The position numbers and the translations under genes are program-made. A stretch of 64,000 nucleotides of DNA, taken from positions 131,892 to 195,891 of the forward strand of contig DATGZN010000109.1 of NCBI GenBank assembly GCA_035297145.1, written 5' to 3'. This stretch comes from QHXW01 sp035297145. GTDB taxonomy: Bacteria > Acidobacteriota > Terriglobia > Bryobacterales > Bryobacteraceae. Each line of letters begins with the position of its first letter. The stretch's first letter is position 1. The notes under the pieces were generated by a model. It saw only the letters and a list, made by a program, of their open reading frames with translations, searched no databases and had not been told where the DNA came from. This document shows positions 38,592-48,000 of this stretch, piece after piece.

Positions 38592-41114
38592 TCACTCTTG
38601 CCGCAGTGTGGTCATGGGATCTACCCTCGTGGCACGCCGAGCGGGAATGTATCCGGCAAGCAGGGCCACGGCCGAGAGAACACCAGCTGCCAAAACCATC
38701 GTCGTTGCGTCGCGTGGCGCGAGACCGTACAACATTTGTTGAAGTACTCGCGTGGCGGCCAGCGAAATCAAGATTCCAGCAACCAAACCTCCAGCCAGCA
38801 CTGCGATGAGGTCTCGCATAACGAGGGCCAAAATAGAGGCCGGCTCCGCCCCTAGTGCCATTCGCACGCCGAATTCTTTTTGCCGCTGCGTCACCAAATA
38901 GCTAAACGTGCCATACAGGCCGATCATCGCCAGTATTAGAGCCAGCGCGCCAAAGAAACCCGAAAGAAGCGCCAATAAGCGCTCCTGAGCTAACGAATCG
39001 TTCACTTGATCGGCCAGCGTGTGGAACTCGAGAGGAATGGCACGATTCACTTCGGCGACCGCGGCAAGAACTGGTACAGTCAGTCGCGACGGTGGTATCG
39101 CCGTACGCAACTCCAGAGTGTCGCGATCTTCCAGCTCGGATAGATAGTTAAGAGGCAAAAAAGCCGTGGCGCGGTCTTCCTCGCGGAGCGAAAAATATTT
39201 GAAGTCTTCTATCAATCCCACAACCTCGACTGGTTGAGCCGTCGGCGCACCTTCTAAATACGCCCTGCCGATCGGGTTCAAGCCAGGAAAGAACCGGCGC
39301 GCAAAAGTCTGATTGATGATAGCCACATGCGAACTTCCCATATCAGCGCGGGTGAAATTACGCCCAGCTAGTAATCGCATTCGCAGCGTTGGCAAATAGC
39401 CCGGCGAGATGGAGTCTGTGTAGACCCAGAACTTGCTGTCGTCCTCCGACTCCGACCACCCGGCAGAGTCTTTAAGAACGATCGACGGTTTCGTCCATTC
39501 GGTGTGAACGCTGTTGTTCACGCCCAAGCTACCGGAGATCGGGGTGATCATCGAACAGCCGACCGAAAGAACGCCAGGCAACGCGCTCAGGCGGCTTTCG
39601 ATCGCCTCGTAGGTGGCGGCCTGCCGGTCTACGGGTATTTTTGCCGTCCGCAAGTCAGTTTGCACGAGCAGGACATTGTTGCGGTCGAAACCGATGTCAA
39701 GCGTCACCAGCTTCACGAAACTTCTCAGCAGAAGGCCGGCAGCCACCAGGAGAACGAGTGAGAGTGCCACTTGTGAACCAACGATCCACTTGCGCACGTG
39801 AAAATGCAGCGATCGCCCGGCTTCCCCAGACTGGCTACCCCTCATCGCGGAACTCAGGGAAACCCGCGTCGAGCGCAGAGCAGGGAGCAGGCCGAAGAGA
39901 AGAGGGGTGAGCCCAGCGCCCGCAAGAACGAATCCAAGCATGCGCGTGTCGAGGGATAAATCGAGGAAGACCGAATTCTGTGCTGTCGAGATGCTGCGCG
40001 CCAGCAAAGCTGCTGTCCAGCGCGCGAGAAGGGCGCCGAGCAGTGCGCCACCTGACGAAAGCAGAACGCATTCAGTCAAGAGTTGGCGAATCAGACGCGT
40101 GTGACTGGCCCCCAGTGCCTGCCGCACCGCGAACTCTTTATCGCGTGTTACGGCGCGAGCCAGCGTCATGCTCCCGAGGTTGGCACAGGCGATAAGCAGC
40201 ACGAGGCCGACTACAATCATCATGATCTGAAGCGGCTGGCTGAATTGGTTCCGTAAACGAGAAATGCCAGACGCAGCGGGAATTGCCGTCAATGCTATCT
40301 TCGACAAATACTGGCGTTCTTCTGCTGAGGCGTCCTGCGGTATGAAGATCCTGGGCGAAATGGTTTTAAGCCGCGAGGTTAGCTCAGCCCTGCTCATCTT
40401 CGGATGGATGCGACCTCCTACGTTCAGCCACAAGAAGTTGCCATCGTCCAACCGGGGCTTTTTTCCGTCGAAGATCGCTGTAGCGCAGATGGGCAGCGCC
40501 AAGTCGAACTTCTCACCCACTTCCATGCCGAAAAAGCCGCGTGGCGCAACGCCGATCACTTCAAAGGCCCGGCTGCGGAGAGAAAGTGTGCTGCCGATGG
40601 CGCTCATCGCCTCGCCGAAGTGATCCTGCCAGAAACCATAGCTGAGTACGGCCACGGCTGGGCAGCCGCGCCGGTCATCCGAATCGGAAATCAAGCGTCC
40701 TGCAGCCGCGTCGAGGCCCATGGCTCTGAAAAATCCGCCACTGACCCAGACTCCATTGGCAGGACGCATCGTCCCGCCTTGGGTGAGATCCAACTCATCC
40801 TTGTTGCTCCAGGCGAACGCCGCGGCGAAAACGTCTTGATGGTCACGCACTTGCTCCCACACCGGATTGGCAAAGGTGCTCGACTTATCGCTCCAATCCG
40901 GGGCGCGGTATTCGAGCTGCATCAACTCCTGAGGCCGCTCGACCGGCAGATATTTCAAAATTACGGCGTCCACCAGGCTGAAGATGGCAACGTTGGCGCC
41001 GACTCCCAAGGCCAACGACAAGATCGCGACCGCGGCAAAGCCAGGGCTGTTCTTCAGAGTGCGGAGAGCGTAGTGAACATCCAGCGTCAGTGTGTCGAGC
41101 CAGTGTGGCACCAT
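38592..41114 (-). CDS. ABC transporter permease, acidobacterial FtsX/MacB-like (ADOP type)
   Basis: 840 residues. The N-terminal LDVHYALRTLKNSPGFAAVA and ILSLALGVGANVAIFSLVDA are near-universal in acidobacterial MacB-like permeases. Two FtsX units are separated by periplasmic domains: VVGLVLLIACANLGSMTLAR with EFAVRQALGASHTRLIRQLL, and LILAMIGLYGTFSYLVTQRQ with EFGVRMALGAEPASILALVM. It ends YIPARRATRVDPMTTLRQE. It lies downstream of the adaptor and ATPase genes on the same strand, so the three could form a MacAB-like exporter, but an IS66 relic and a 361-bp gap intervene, and a duplicated ATPase tail follows it. Only distantly similar to the permease at 33590. Confidence 0.9.
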   Translation of the reverse strand: MVPHWLDTLTLDVHYALRTLKNSPGFAAVAILSLALGVGANVAIFSLVDAVILKYLPVERPQELMQLEYRAPDWSDKSSTFANPVWEQVRDHQDVFAAAFAWSNKDELDLTQGGTMRPANGVWVSGGFFRAMGLDAAAGRLISDSDDRRGCPAVAVLSYGFWQDHFGEAMSAIGSTLSLRSRAFEVIGVAPRGFFGMEVGEKFDLALPICATAIFDGKKPRLDDGNFLWLNVGGRIHPKMSRAELTSRLKTISPRIFIPQDASAEERQYLSKIALTAIPAASGISRLRNQFSQPLQIMMIVVGLVLLIACANLGSMTLARAVTRDKEFAVRQALGASHTRLIRQLLTECVLLSSGGALLGALLARWTAALLARSISTAQNSVFLDLSLDTRMLGFVLAGAGLTPLLFGLLPALRSTRVSLSSAMRGSQSGEAGRSLHFHVRKWIVGSQVALSLVLLVAAGLLLRSFVKLVTLDIGFDRNNVLLVQTDLRTAKIPVDRQAATYEAIESRLSALPGVLSVGCSMITPISGSLGVNNSVHTEWTKPSIVLKDSAGWSESEDDSKFWVYTDSISPGYLPTLRMRLLAGRNFTRADMGSSHVAIINQTFARRFFPGLNPIGRAYLEGAPTAQPVEVVGLIEDFKYFSLREEDRATAFLPLNYLSELEDRDTLELRTAIPPSRLTVPVLAAVAEVNRAIPLEFHTLADQVNDSLAQERLLALLSGFFGALALILAMIGLYGTFSYLVTQRQKEFGVRMALGAEPASILALVMRDLIAVLAGGLVAGILISLAATRVLQQMLYGLAPRDATTMVLAAGVLSAVALLAGYIPARRATRVDPMTTLRQE

Positions 41115-41475
41115 TCAATACCTCTCTGGGTATTCAGGCAATTTTTGCACCGAGCAGCAGCAGAGGTCAATCAACGCCAAGGGACCATCCTACGCCATTT
41201 ATTTGCCATTTCCGGGACCAAAGCCGGACTTTGAATTAAGCCTGGGTGGAAGCCCAGTTGTGGGGTAGAAGGACGTTCAGCCGGGTGATGGGGTGTTGCG
41301 GCGATGCGAGACAGAACATCTTTGAGCTAGGCGAAGGGATCGACACCAACGCGCTGACAAGAGGCCTTAGCCGCGCGCGTTCGCAAGTACTCCAAGGCCT
41401 GCATGGACTCCGGCCAGAGTGGCTCGCCGCCAGCTGTGGTGATCTCTGAATCCTTGCAAGCAAAGTCGCACGGTC
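41115..41475. other. 361-bp intergenic region holding a transposase relic
   Basis: Between the ATPase stop and the permease start. 41239-41390 is an IS66-family relic (separate entry). 41115-41235 contains the presumed upstream region of the permease gene; no clear promoter or Shine-Dalgarno was recognised. Confidence 0.5.
41239..41390 (-). mobile_element. relic of an IS66-family transposase C-terminus
   Basis: On the minus strand one frame reads ASCQRVGVDPFA-stop-LKDVLSRIA, and after a frameshift the next frame reads HPITRLNVLLPHNWAST followed by a stop. This matches the conserved IS66 TnpC end (SCKRxGVDPFAYLRDVLxRIxxHPxxRIxELLPxxW), where the stop sits at the usual Tyr. One nonsense change and one frameshift show it is dead. 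Both IS ends appear lost. Confidence 0.8.
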
Positions 41476-42216
41476 TTACTTCTTGACCCGCTCGTCTTTT
41501 TCCACTTTTCCGTCGCGGATATGGATGACGCGGTCGGCGTGCTGCGCAATGTCGTGCTCGTGGGTCACCAGCACGATCGTATTTCCCTGCTCGTGCAGCC
41601 GCGCGAACAGCGCCATGATCTCGTTGCCCGTGGCGGTGTCGAGGTTGCCCGTGGGTTCGTCGGCCAGCAGAATGGAAGGATTGTTCACCAGTGCCCGCGC
41701 TACCGCTACGCGCTGCCGCTGGCCTCCGGAAAGTTCGTTGGGTTTGTGATGCATGCGCGGCGTCAGGTCCACTTGCTCGATCGCCTTCTTCGCCCGCACC
41801 AGTCGCGCCTCAGCGCTCATACCGCTATATATCAGCGGCAGCTCGACATTGTGCAGCGAGGTCGCGCGCGGCAGCAGGTTGAAGGTCTGAAACACGAAGC
41901 CGATTTCTTTGTTCCGGATCCGCGCCAGCTCGTCGTCATTCATCTCGCTGACCAGCCGCCCGTTGATGTAGTACTGTCCGCGCGTCGGCGTATCCAGGCA
42001 ACCAATCAGGTTCATCAGCGTCGATTTGCCCGATCCCGACGGCCCCATGATCGCCACGTACTCGCCGCGCCGGATCTCGATATCCACGCCCGACACCGCG
42101 TGAATCTCCTGATCGCCCATGATGTACGTCTTCCAGAGGTCGTACGTCCGGATGACAATGCCATCTCTCTTCAACTCTTCGCCGCGTTCGATCAGCGCAT
42201 CCGCCGCTTGTGCCAT
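41476..42216 (-). CDS. MacB/LolD-type ABC transporter ATP-binding protein
   Basis: 246 residues. Walker A GPSGSGKST at 58-66, Q-loop FVFQTFNLLP, signature LSGGQRQRVAVARALV (about 157), Walker B ILLADEPTGNLD, H-loop VTHEHD. The DxxTxxEI and GNLD features place it with ATPases of the LolCDE/MacAB/FtsEX group. It energises an FtsX-fold permease, which does no direct transmembrane pumping but drives mechanotransmission. It starts 15 bp after the adaptor gene. Its 3' end is copied at 38331-38451. Confidence 0.93.
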   Translation of the reverse strand: MAQAADALIERGEELKRDGIVIRTYDLWKTYIMGDQEIHAVSGVDIEIRRGEYVAIMGPSGSGKSTLMNLIGCLDTPTRGQYYINGRLVSEMNDDELARIRNKEIGFVFQTFNLLPRATSLHNVELPLIYSGMSAEARLVRAKKAIEQVDLTPRMHHKPNELSGGQRQRVAVARALVNNPSILLADEPTGNLDTATGNEIMALFARLHEQGNTIVLVTHEHDIAQHADRVIHIRDGKVEKDERVKK

Positions 42217-42231
42217 TCGTGGTTCTTTCGG

Positions 42232-43653
42232 TTATGCCTCTGTTTTGACTGGAGCTTTGTTGTCGACCTTCACGGACGCATCCGGGCGGATGGTGCGGAT
42301 CACCTGGTAGCTGCCGGTGACAATCTCGTCGCCTTCCTTGAGGCCGTTCAACACTTCGATGTCCGTGGCGCCCGTGATCCCCGTCTCCACTTTGCGGAAC
42401 TGCGCTTTGTTGGCCGAAACCACGAACACACCCTGAATTTCTTCCTTGCGAGCTTTTTCAGCGGCCGGATCGAACTTGGCCGCCTGCACCACCACGCCGC
42501 TCTTCGGCTTGGGCTCGAGGTCGCCCTTCTGGCGGATGGTCAACGCTTGGATCGGAATCGTCAGCGTGTGCTGCCGCGTGGCGGTCGTGATCTTGGCCGT
42601 GCAGGAGAGGCCCGGCCGTATGTCCTCCGGCGGATTATCCAGCGCCACCACAACCTTGAAATCCTTGGCTTCCTGGCTCGAGGTTGTGCTTTGCGACGCC
42701 GCCACGCCTGTCGAGCGGATGATGGCCGTGTCACCGATCTCGATCACGTGCCCTTTGAACGTCTTGTTGGGAATCGCGTCGATCGTGACGTCCGCCTGTT
42801 GCTCCAACTTCACGCTGACGATATCGGTCTCATCCACCTTTACTTCCGCCGTGATGATCGACATATCCGCGATCGTCATGATGGTAGTGCCTGGCAGGTT
42901 GGGAAGGCCTGGAATGACCGTTTCGCCTACGCGCACCGGAAGATTCGTCACTACGCCGGCCAGCGGCGCAAAGGAGTCGTACTTCTTCAGGACGTCCGCC
43001 GCGCGCGTAACCGTCGCCCGAACCTGCGTCACATGCCTTTGTGCGGAATAGAGCTGCGAATTCGTCTGCTCCCTCTGGGCCCTCGCCTGTACCAGCTTTG
43101 CCTGGGCTTCATTTAAGGAAGCCACCGCCGATTGATACGTGGCCTGGCGCGTATCGTAATCCTGCTTCGGGATGAGCTTGTTCTTGTACAGCTCCTCGCT
43201 GCGCTTCATGTCCAGCGACGCGTGCTCCAGATCCGCTTTTGCCCGGTCGACGCCCGCCTGCATGGTCACCAGGTTATCGTCGCTGGCCTTGAGCCCTTCC
43301 TCGGTCGCGGCCGCGTCCGCCTCAGCTGAAGACAGCGACGCCTGCTGGGCGTTCACATCAGCCTCCGGCTGCGTGTTCTCGATCCTGGCGAGCAATTGCC
43401 CCTTCTGCACGTGTTGCCCTTCGATGACTGGAATCTCAGTCAACTGGCCGGTGGCGTTCGCGCCGATATTGATGTATTTGCGCGGTTTGATTTCGCCTGA
43501 CGCCGTCACGAGGCTGGTCAGATCCTGTCTCACGACGCGCCCGGTTTCCACTGTGACAATTCCACGATGGCTGTAGCGGACTCCCGCGAAGACGGCAATC
43601 GAGCCCCCCACCAATACAACTACGGCGATGACTACTTTCCACTTGCGCTTCAC
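42232..43653 (-). CDS. MacA/HlyD-type periplasmic adaptor (membrane fusion protein)
   Basis: 473 residues. One N-terminal membrane anchor (VVIAVVVLVGGSIAVFAGV), then the lipoyl half IGANATGQLTEIPVIEGQHV with VQKGQLLARIENTQ. A helical hairpin of about 130 residues (AQQASLSSAEADAAATEEGL, then KRSEELYKNKLIPKQDYDTR) and the second lipoyl half PLAGVVTNLPVRVGETV follow, then a beta-barrel (VKVDETDIVSVKLEQQADVT) and a membrane-proximal domain (GVFVVSANKAQFRKVETGIT). It links the inner-membrane exporter to an outer-membrane channel, which is not in this window. First gene of the export locus. Confidence 0.93.
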   Translation of the reverse strand: MKRKWKVVIAVVVLVGGSIAVFAGVRYSHRGIVTVETGRVVRQDLTSLVTASGEIKPRKYINIGANATGQLTEIPVIEGQHVQKGQLLARIENTQPEADVNAQQASLSSAEADAAATEEGLKASDDNLVTMQAGVDRAKADLEHASLDMKRSEELYKNKLIPKQDYDTRQATYQSAVASLNEAQAKLVQARAQREQTNSQLYSAQRHVTQVRATVTRAADVLKKYDSFAPLAGVVTNLPVRVGETVIPGLPNLPGTTIMTIADMSIITAEVKVDETDIVSVKLEQQADVTIDAIPNKTFKGHVIEIGDTAIIRSTGVAASQSTTSSQEAKDFKVVVALDNPPEDIRPGLSCTAKITTATRQHTLTIPIQALTIRQKGDLEPKPKSGVVVQAAKFDPAAEKARKEEIQGVFVVSANKAQFRKVETGITGATDIEVLNGLKEGDEIVTGSYQVIRTIRPDASVKVDNKAPVKTEA

Positions 43654-43791
43654 TGTTGGATTGCTCCCTTCGGATTAGACGCAGTAATGGGGGCAGTTGT
43701 TCACAGATAAATATGGTATCACGCGAAACACGCTAAACCCGGGTACTACATTGATGCTATTGAGGTACCAGGTTATGTCGCGGGCCAGCCC

Positions 43792-44064
43792 CTACTTATG
43801 TGTCAACCAGATGACGCTGGCTGGTTGCCTACTGTCGCAAGCCATGGAATCGGTGACTCCGGAGGCGATCTCCGCGCATGCGTTTTCGGTCGCCGTTCGT
43901 TGCGCTTGAGCCTCGGTTGACGCCGCCGCCACCCGGCACGCCTGCCGCCCCTGGAATACCACACACACCTCACACTTGTACCGATTGTTGCCCATGGTCG
44001 TGTAGACCAGGACGATCAGCACCACCACCACAAATGCAATCCCGAGAATGACTGTTTTCTTCAC
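43792..44064 (-). CDS. hypothetical single-span membrane protein, Cys-rich
   Basis: 90 residues: an N-terminal transmembrane helix (VILGIAFVVVVLIVLVYTTM) then a small domain with four cysteines (RYKCEVCVVFQGRQACRVAA, NACAEIASG) plus one in DSMACDSRQ. CEVC resembles half a metal or disulfide motif. No family is recognised. It starts 3 bp after the accA stop on the same strand, so it is co-transcribed with accA; a functional link is not evident. Confidence 0.65.
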   Translation of the reverse strand: MKKTVILGIAFVVVVLIVLVYTTMGNNRYKCEVCVVFQGRQACRVAAASTEAQAQRTATENACAEIASGVTDSMACDSRQPASVIWLTHK

Positions 44065-44067
44065 GCG

Positions 44068-44940
44068 TCAGTCCCCCGCCACCAGCGTCCGGCCCGCGTG
44101 AGTCGTGAAGAAGTTTCCCATCCGCCGGAATTTCTTGTAGCGTTGCTCCACCAGCTCTTCGCCGGACAGCCTGCTCAGTTCGTCTAAAGAATCGTGGATC
44201 TTCTTGCGCACCAGTTCCGCCGCCCCGTCCGCATTTTCATGCGCTCCGCCGGGCGGCTCGGGGATGATTCCATCGATCAGACCTAGTTGAAGCAGATCTT
44301 CGGGCGTCAGTCGCAGCGCCGCTGCCGCCAGTTCCGCCTTGGCTGAATCGCGCCAGATGATGGCGGCGCAGCTCTCCGGCGAAATGACGCTGTAGACCGA
44401 GTTTTCCATCATGAAGACCTGGTTACCGACTCCCAACGCCAAGGCCCCGCCCGATCCGCCTTCACCGATGCAGACAGCAATTACCGGTACAGCGAGCCGC
44501 GCCATCTCCCGCAAGTTGTAGGCGATCGCCTCGGCCTGCCCGCGCTCCTCGGCATCGATTCCCGGGTAGGCCCCCGGCGTATCCAGAAACGTAATCACCG
44601 GCCGCGAGAACTTGGCCGCTATCTGCATCACGCGAATAGCTTTGCGATAGCCTTCCGGTTTTGGCATGCCAAAGTTACGATGCAGTTTCTGTTTTGTATC
44701 CCGGCCCTTCTGCTCACCCACCAGCATGACCGGCCGGCCCTCAAAAAATCCCATTCCACACACCACCGCCGGATCGTCAGCAAACAGGCGATCCCCATGA
44801 ATCTCTTGGAAATCGGTGATCAGCCGCTCGATGTAGTCAAGCGTGTGCGGCCGTTTCGCATGCCGCGCCAGCAACACGCGCTGCCAAGCCAGGTTCGGCT
44901 GTTCCGGCGGCGTTTGCTCTGGCGGTTCAGGATGATCCAT
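44068..44940 (-). CDS. accA: acetyl-CoA carboxylase carboxyltransferase subunit alpha
   Basis: 290 residues from the ATG (a TTG two codons upstream is possible). HxxRPxTLDYIE start (KRPHTLDYIERLITDF), GDRLFADDPAVVCGMG, EQKGRDTKQKLHRNFGMPKP, FLDTPGAYPGIDAEERGQAE and the oxyanion segment IGEGGSGGALALGVGN, then SVISPESCAAIIW: all are diagnostic of AccA. With AccD (not in the window) it transfers the carboxyl group from biotin to acetyl-CoA to start fatty-acid synthesis. The N-terminus is about 20 residues shorter than in E. coli. A paired CATCATGATG element lies 44 bp upstream of its start. Confidence 0.96.
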   Translation of the reverse strand: MDHPEPPEQTPPEQPNLAWQRVLLARHAKRPHTLDYIERLITDFQEIHGDRLFADDPAVVCGMGFFEGRPVMLVGEQKGRDTKQKLHRNFGMPKPEGYRKAIRVMQIAAKFSRPVITFLDTPGAYPGIDAEERGQAEAIAYNLREMARLAVPVIAVCIGEGGSGGALALGVGNQVFMMENSVYSVISPESCAAIIWRDSAKAELAAAALRLTPEDLLQLGLIDGIIPEPPGGAHENADGAAELVRKKIHDSLDELSRLSGEELVEQRYKKFRRMGNFFTTHAGRTLVAGD

Positions 44941-44983
44941 GGGCAACTAGATTCTACCTCATGCCAGGTTGGGGCAGCCTAGA

Positions 44984-45015
44984 CATCATGATGCCTTTTG
45001 GCAAGCATCATGATG
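44984..45015. promoter_or_regulatory. paired CATCATGATG element, copy 1
   Basis: Two perfect 10-bp palindromes CATCATGATG start at 44984 and 45006, 22 bp apart (two helical turns), inside a longer dyad with inner TGCC-TTTT-GGCA. It lies between the receptor gene stop (45020) and accA. The left 18 bp and right 13 bp are identical to copy 2 at 48618-48649. The arrangement fits a protein operator or a mobile-element end. Confidence 0.7.
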
Positions 45016-45019
45016 TATA

Positions 45020-48000
45020 TCAGAACAGGAACTTCAGACCCAACTGCAGAATGCGCGGGTTGTGCGCACCGCCGGGCCGCATAAAGTTGTTGTTGGCCAG
45101 ACAGCTCGGATCGCCCGCTGTGAAATTCGTCCCGGTGAAACAGCTCGTCCCGCTGTTGATGCCGTTCCACTGCGTGTGGTTGAAGACGTTGAATCCCTCG
45201 GCACGGAACTCGAAGGATCTGTTTTCGGTGATGGCGAAGTGTTTGAACAACCCCATGTCGAACTGCGTGCGCTGCGGATTGTTGAGAAAGTTGCGTCCAG
45301 CGGTGCCAAACGTCAGACCCTGTGGCGCGGTAAATGCCGCAGGATTGTACAACAGCGGCCCATAGACGCCCGGGACGTTTTGCAACGACGATGGGACGGC
45401 GTAGGGATTGCCGACCGGATCGAGAAATGAGCCGGCTCCCGTTCCGTTCCCCACCCCGGCGTTGAAAAGCCCGTCACCAACGCTGAACGGAGTGCCGGTC
45501 TGGAAAGTCGTTAGCCCGGAGAACTGCCACCCCCCGAGCAGCTTGTGCGAAAGGCCGCCGTGCGCGAACAACGGTAGGTCGTAAACATAGCCGAGGTTCA
45601 GAATCTGACGCTGATCGAAATTAGAGCTGGCCCGGGTTCGCGCCAGATTGTAGGAATCGACAAAGTTCCCGTCGTAACGATCGGAAGAGTCATCGAGAGA
45701 GTGGCTCCAGGTGTAGGCCAGGTCGAGGCTGAGGCTGCCCATGTGGCGGCGCGCCGACACCTGCATGGAGTTGTAAATGGAATTGGCTTGCGGCTCGAGC
45801 GAAGTAATCGAGCCGAATCCGCGGTACGGCCGATAAGGATCGGGAGTGGACCCACAGGCCACGCCGAACTGGATGCCCGCGGCCCCGCTGGGAGTCACGC
45901 CATTAACTGTGCCATTGTTGCAATCTGCCTGCGTCATGGCTTGACCCGCCGGATAGGGATTCTGCGACGCGGTGATCGGGACCAACTGGTTGATGTCGCG
46001 TTGCAGGAATAAATGAGTCCCCTTGCTGCCGACGTAGGCGACGGTCACCACGGTATCGCGCACCACTTCACGCTGCAAGCTCAGGTTCCACTGCTGGACA
46101 TATGGCCAACGTGCCTGTGTCGGAATCGAGGTAGGTCCGAGGGGGAACGCGACGCCTCCACCGCCTATGCTGGTGTAGCCAACGATGTCGTATGCCGTAG
46201 AGGACAAGACCAATGGAGGAGTGCCTTCGAGCGACTCAGTGTTGCCCTCGTTACCGTTGGCATGCTCGAAGAAAAGTCCATAGCCGCCACGAATGGAAGT
46301 TTTGCCGTCCCCAAATAGATCGTAGGCGAAGCCGACGCGCGGCGCGGGGTTGAACAAATGGCCCTTCATGCAGCCCGGAGGTGCGCCGTGGGCCCCGCAC
46401 TCCACCAATCCTGTATAAGGGTTACCCGAGTTTGGGATGATGGCGCCTGTTTGGCCCGTGACCGAGCCGGTGACGTCAATCTGAGGTGCGCCCGAAAGCG
46501 AATAAGCGCCCGGCTCCCAGTTATATTCCTGCTGGTATTTGTCCCGGTAAGTGCCGAACAGGCTAAGGCGCACCCCCAGGTTTAGAGTGAGCCGCTTGCT
46601 GATGTGCCAGTCATCTTGCAGATAGGGCTCGACAATCTTGTAGCGGTTGTAATACTTCACTTTCGAGTTGGTTTGCGAGTAGGACTGAATCTGGCCCGTC
46701 AGCATGTCCGCGAAAGCATTGCCAGTGCTCACCGGCGAAGTGTTGTCAAAGTTCAAGTTGCCTTGAACATACGGGCTATTGTCTTCATTCTTTTCCGCGG
46801 CCGCAACATAGACGCCCGCGTAAAGATTGTGCCCGCCGATAATTTTGCTCAACTGGTCTTTGAAGGTGTACGTCGGGTTCGCATTGTTCCAGGGGAAGTA
46901 TCCGGTATCGAGTGAGAATCCGCCGGTATCATAGTTGATTCCGCCAGTGACGCTCACCGCCGGCAGCAGCCCGCCGAAGCCGTTGTTATACAAACCCGTC
47001 ATCGTCATGGTCGAGGGGCGCTGCGTGGGGCCAATCGCGTTAAGAAAGATGTGATCGGTGGTGTAGCTGAAGGTGAATTCGTTCAGCGTGGTGGGTGAGA
47101 TATTGGTGGCCAGGCTGAGTACCGCACTGACGCCGGGACCCACGAATGAGGTTTGGATCGTCGGAAACGAAGCGCCGGCGCCCCACAGTGGAGTCGGAGT
47201 AATGGTGTTCCAGGAATCGTGAATGATTCGGCCGAACAGGCGCCAGTTGTCAGTGAAGTTCTCGTCCACCCGAGCCAGTTCCTCGCGCCAGTGCGTTGGC
47301 GTAGCTGGAGAGGCGCTGTAGTAATTGTCCGGTAAGTTGGGCAGCGGCATTAGCGTCAGTAGAGCCGCCGCGTTGGGATCCACCGGAACTGTGTTGTTCG
47401 AAAAGTAAGAACCGGTTACCGGATTAACAGGACAATCCGGAAAGCCCGTTTTGTTGACAAGCGAGCCCGCCGCTGGACAGACATCGGAGAAATTCCCCTG
47501 GCGCTCGGCCGCCGAAGGAATCTGCTGGGGACCGAAAACATTGCCGGGCACGATCTCGCGGCGCCACTCTTCGGACCAGAAGAAGAATGTTTTCTCTTTC
47601 CTCGTGTTGTAAATACCAGGGATAAAAACCGGGCCGCCGATCGTGTAGCCGAAGTCATTCTTTTTATATTCCGGCACGGTCGTCTGGAAGAAGTTCCGGG
47701 CGTTGAAATCGTCATTGCGGACAAACTCGAACAGGTCGCCATGGAACTCCTTGGTCCCCGATTTGGTCACCGTCTCAACCGTGCCCGACCCGTTGCGGCC
47801 GTATTGCGCGCCGTAGTTGGAGGTGAGCACCTTGACTTCGGCGATCGCATCAACGTTGGGATAGACGTTTAGCGTGTCGTTGCTGCCGTTATCCATGTTG
47901 TCGCCGCCGTCGATTTCCCAGTTGTTATACTCAACCCGGCCCCCGTTGATGCTGTACGACACGTTTCCATTGACGCCCACCACTCCCTCGTCCTGGCCGG

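Noticed and set aside
41521..43116. 530-codon plus-strand frame opposite the ATPase and adaptor genes
   Set aside because: Both minus-strand genes carry all family motifs; the plus frame shows Arg/His-rich shadow composition.
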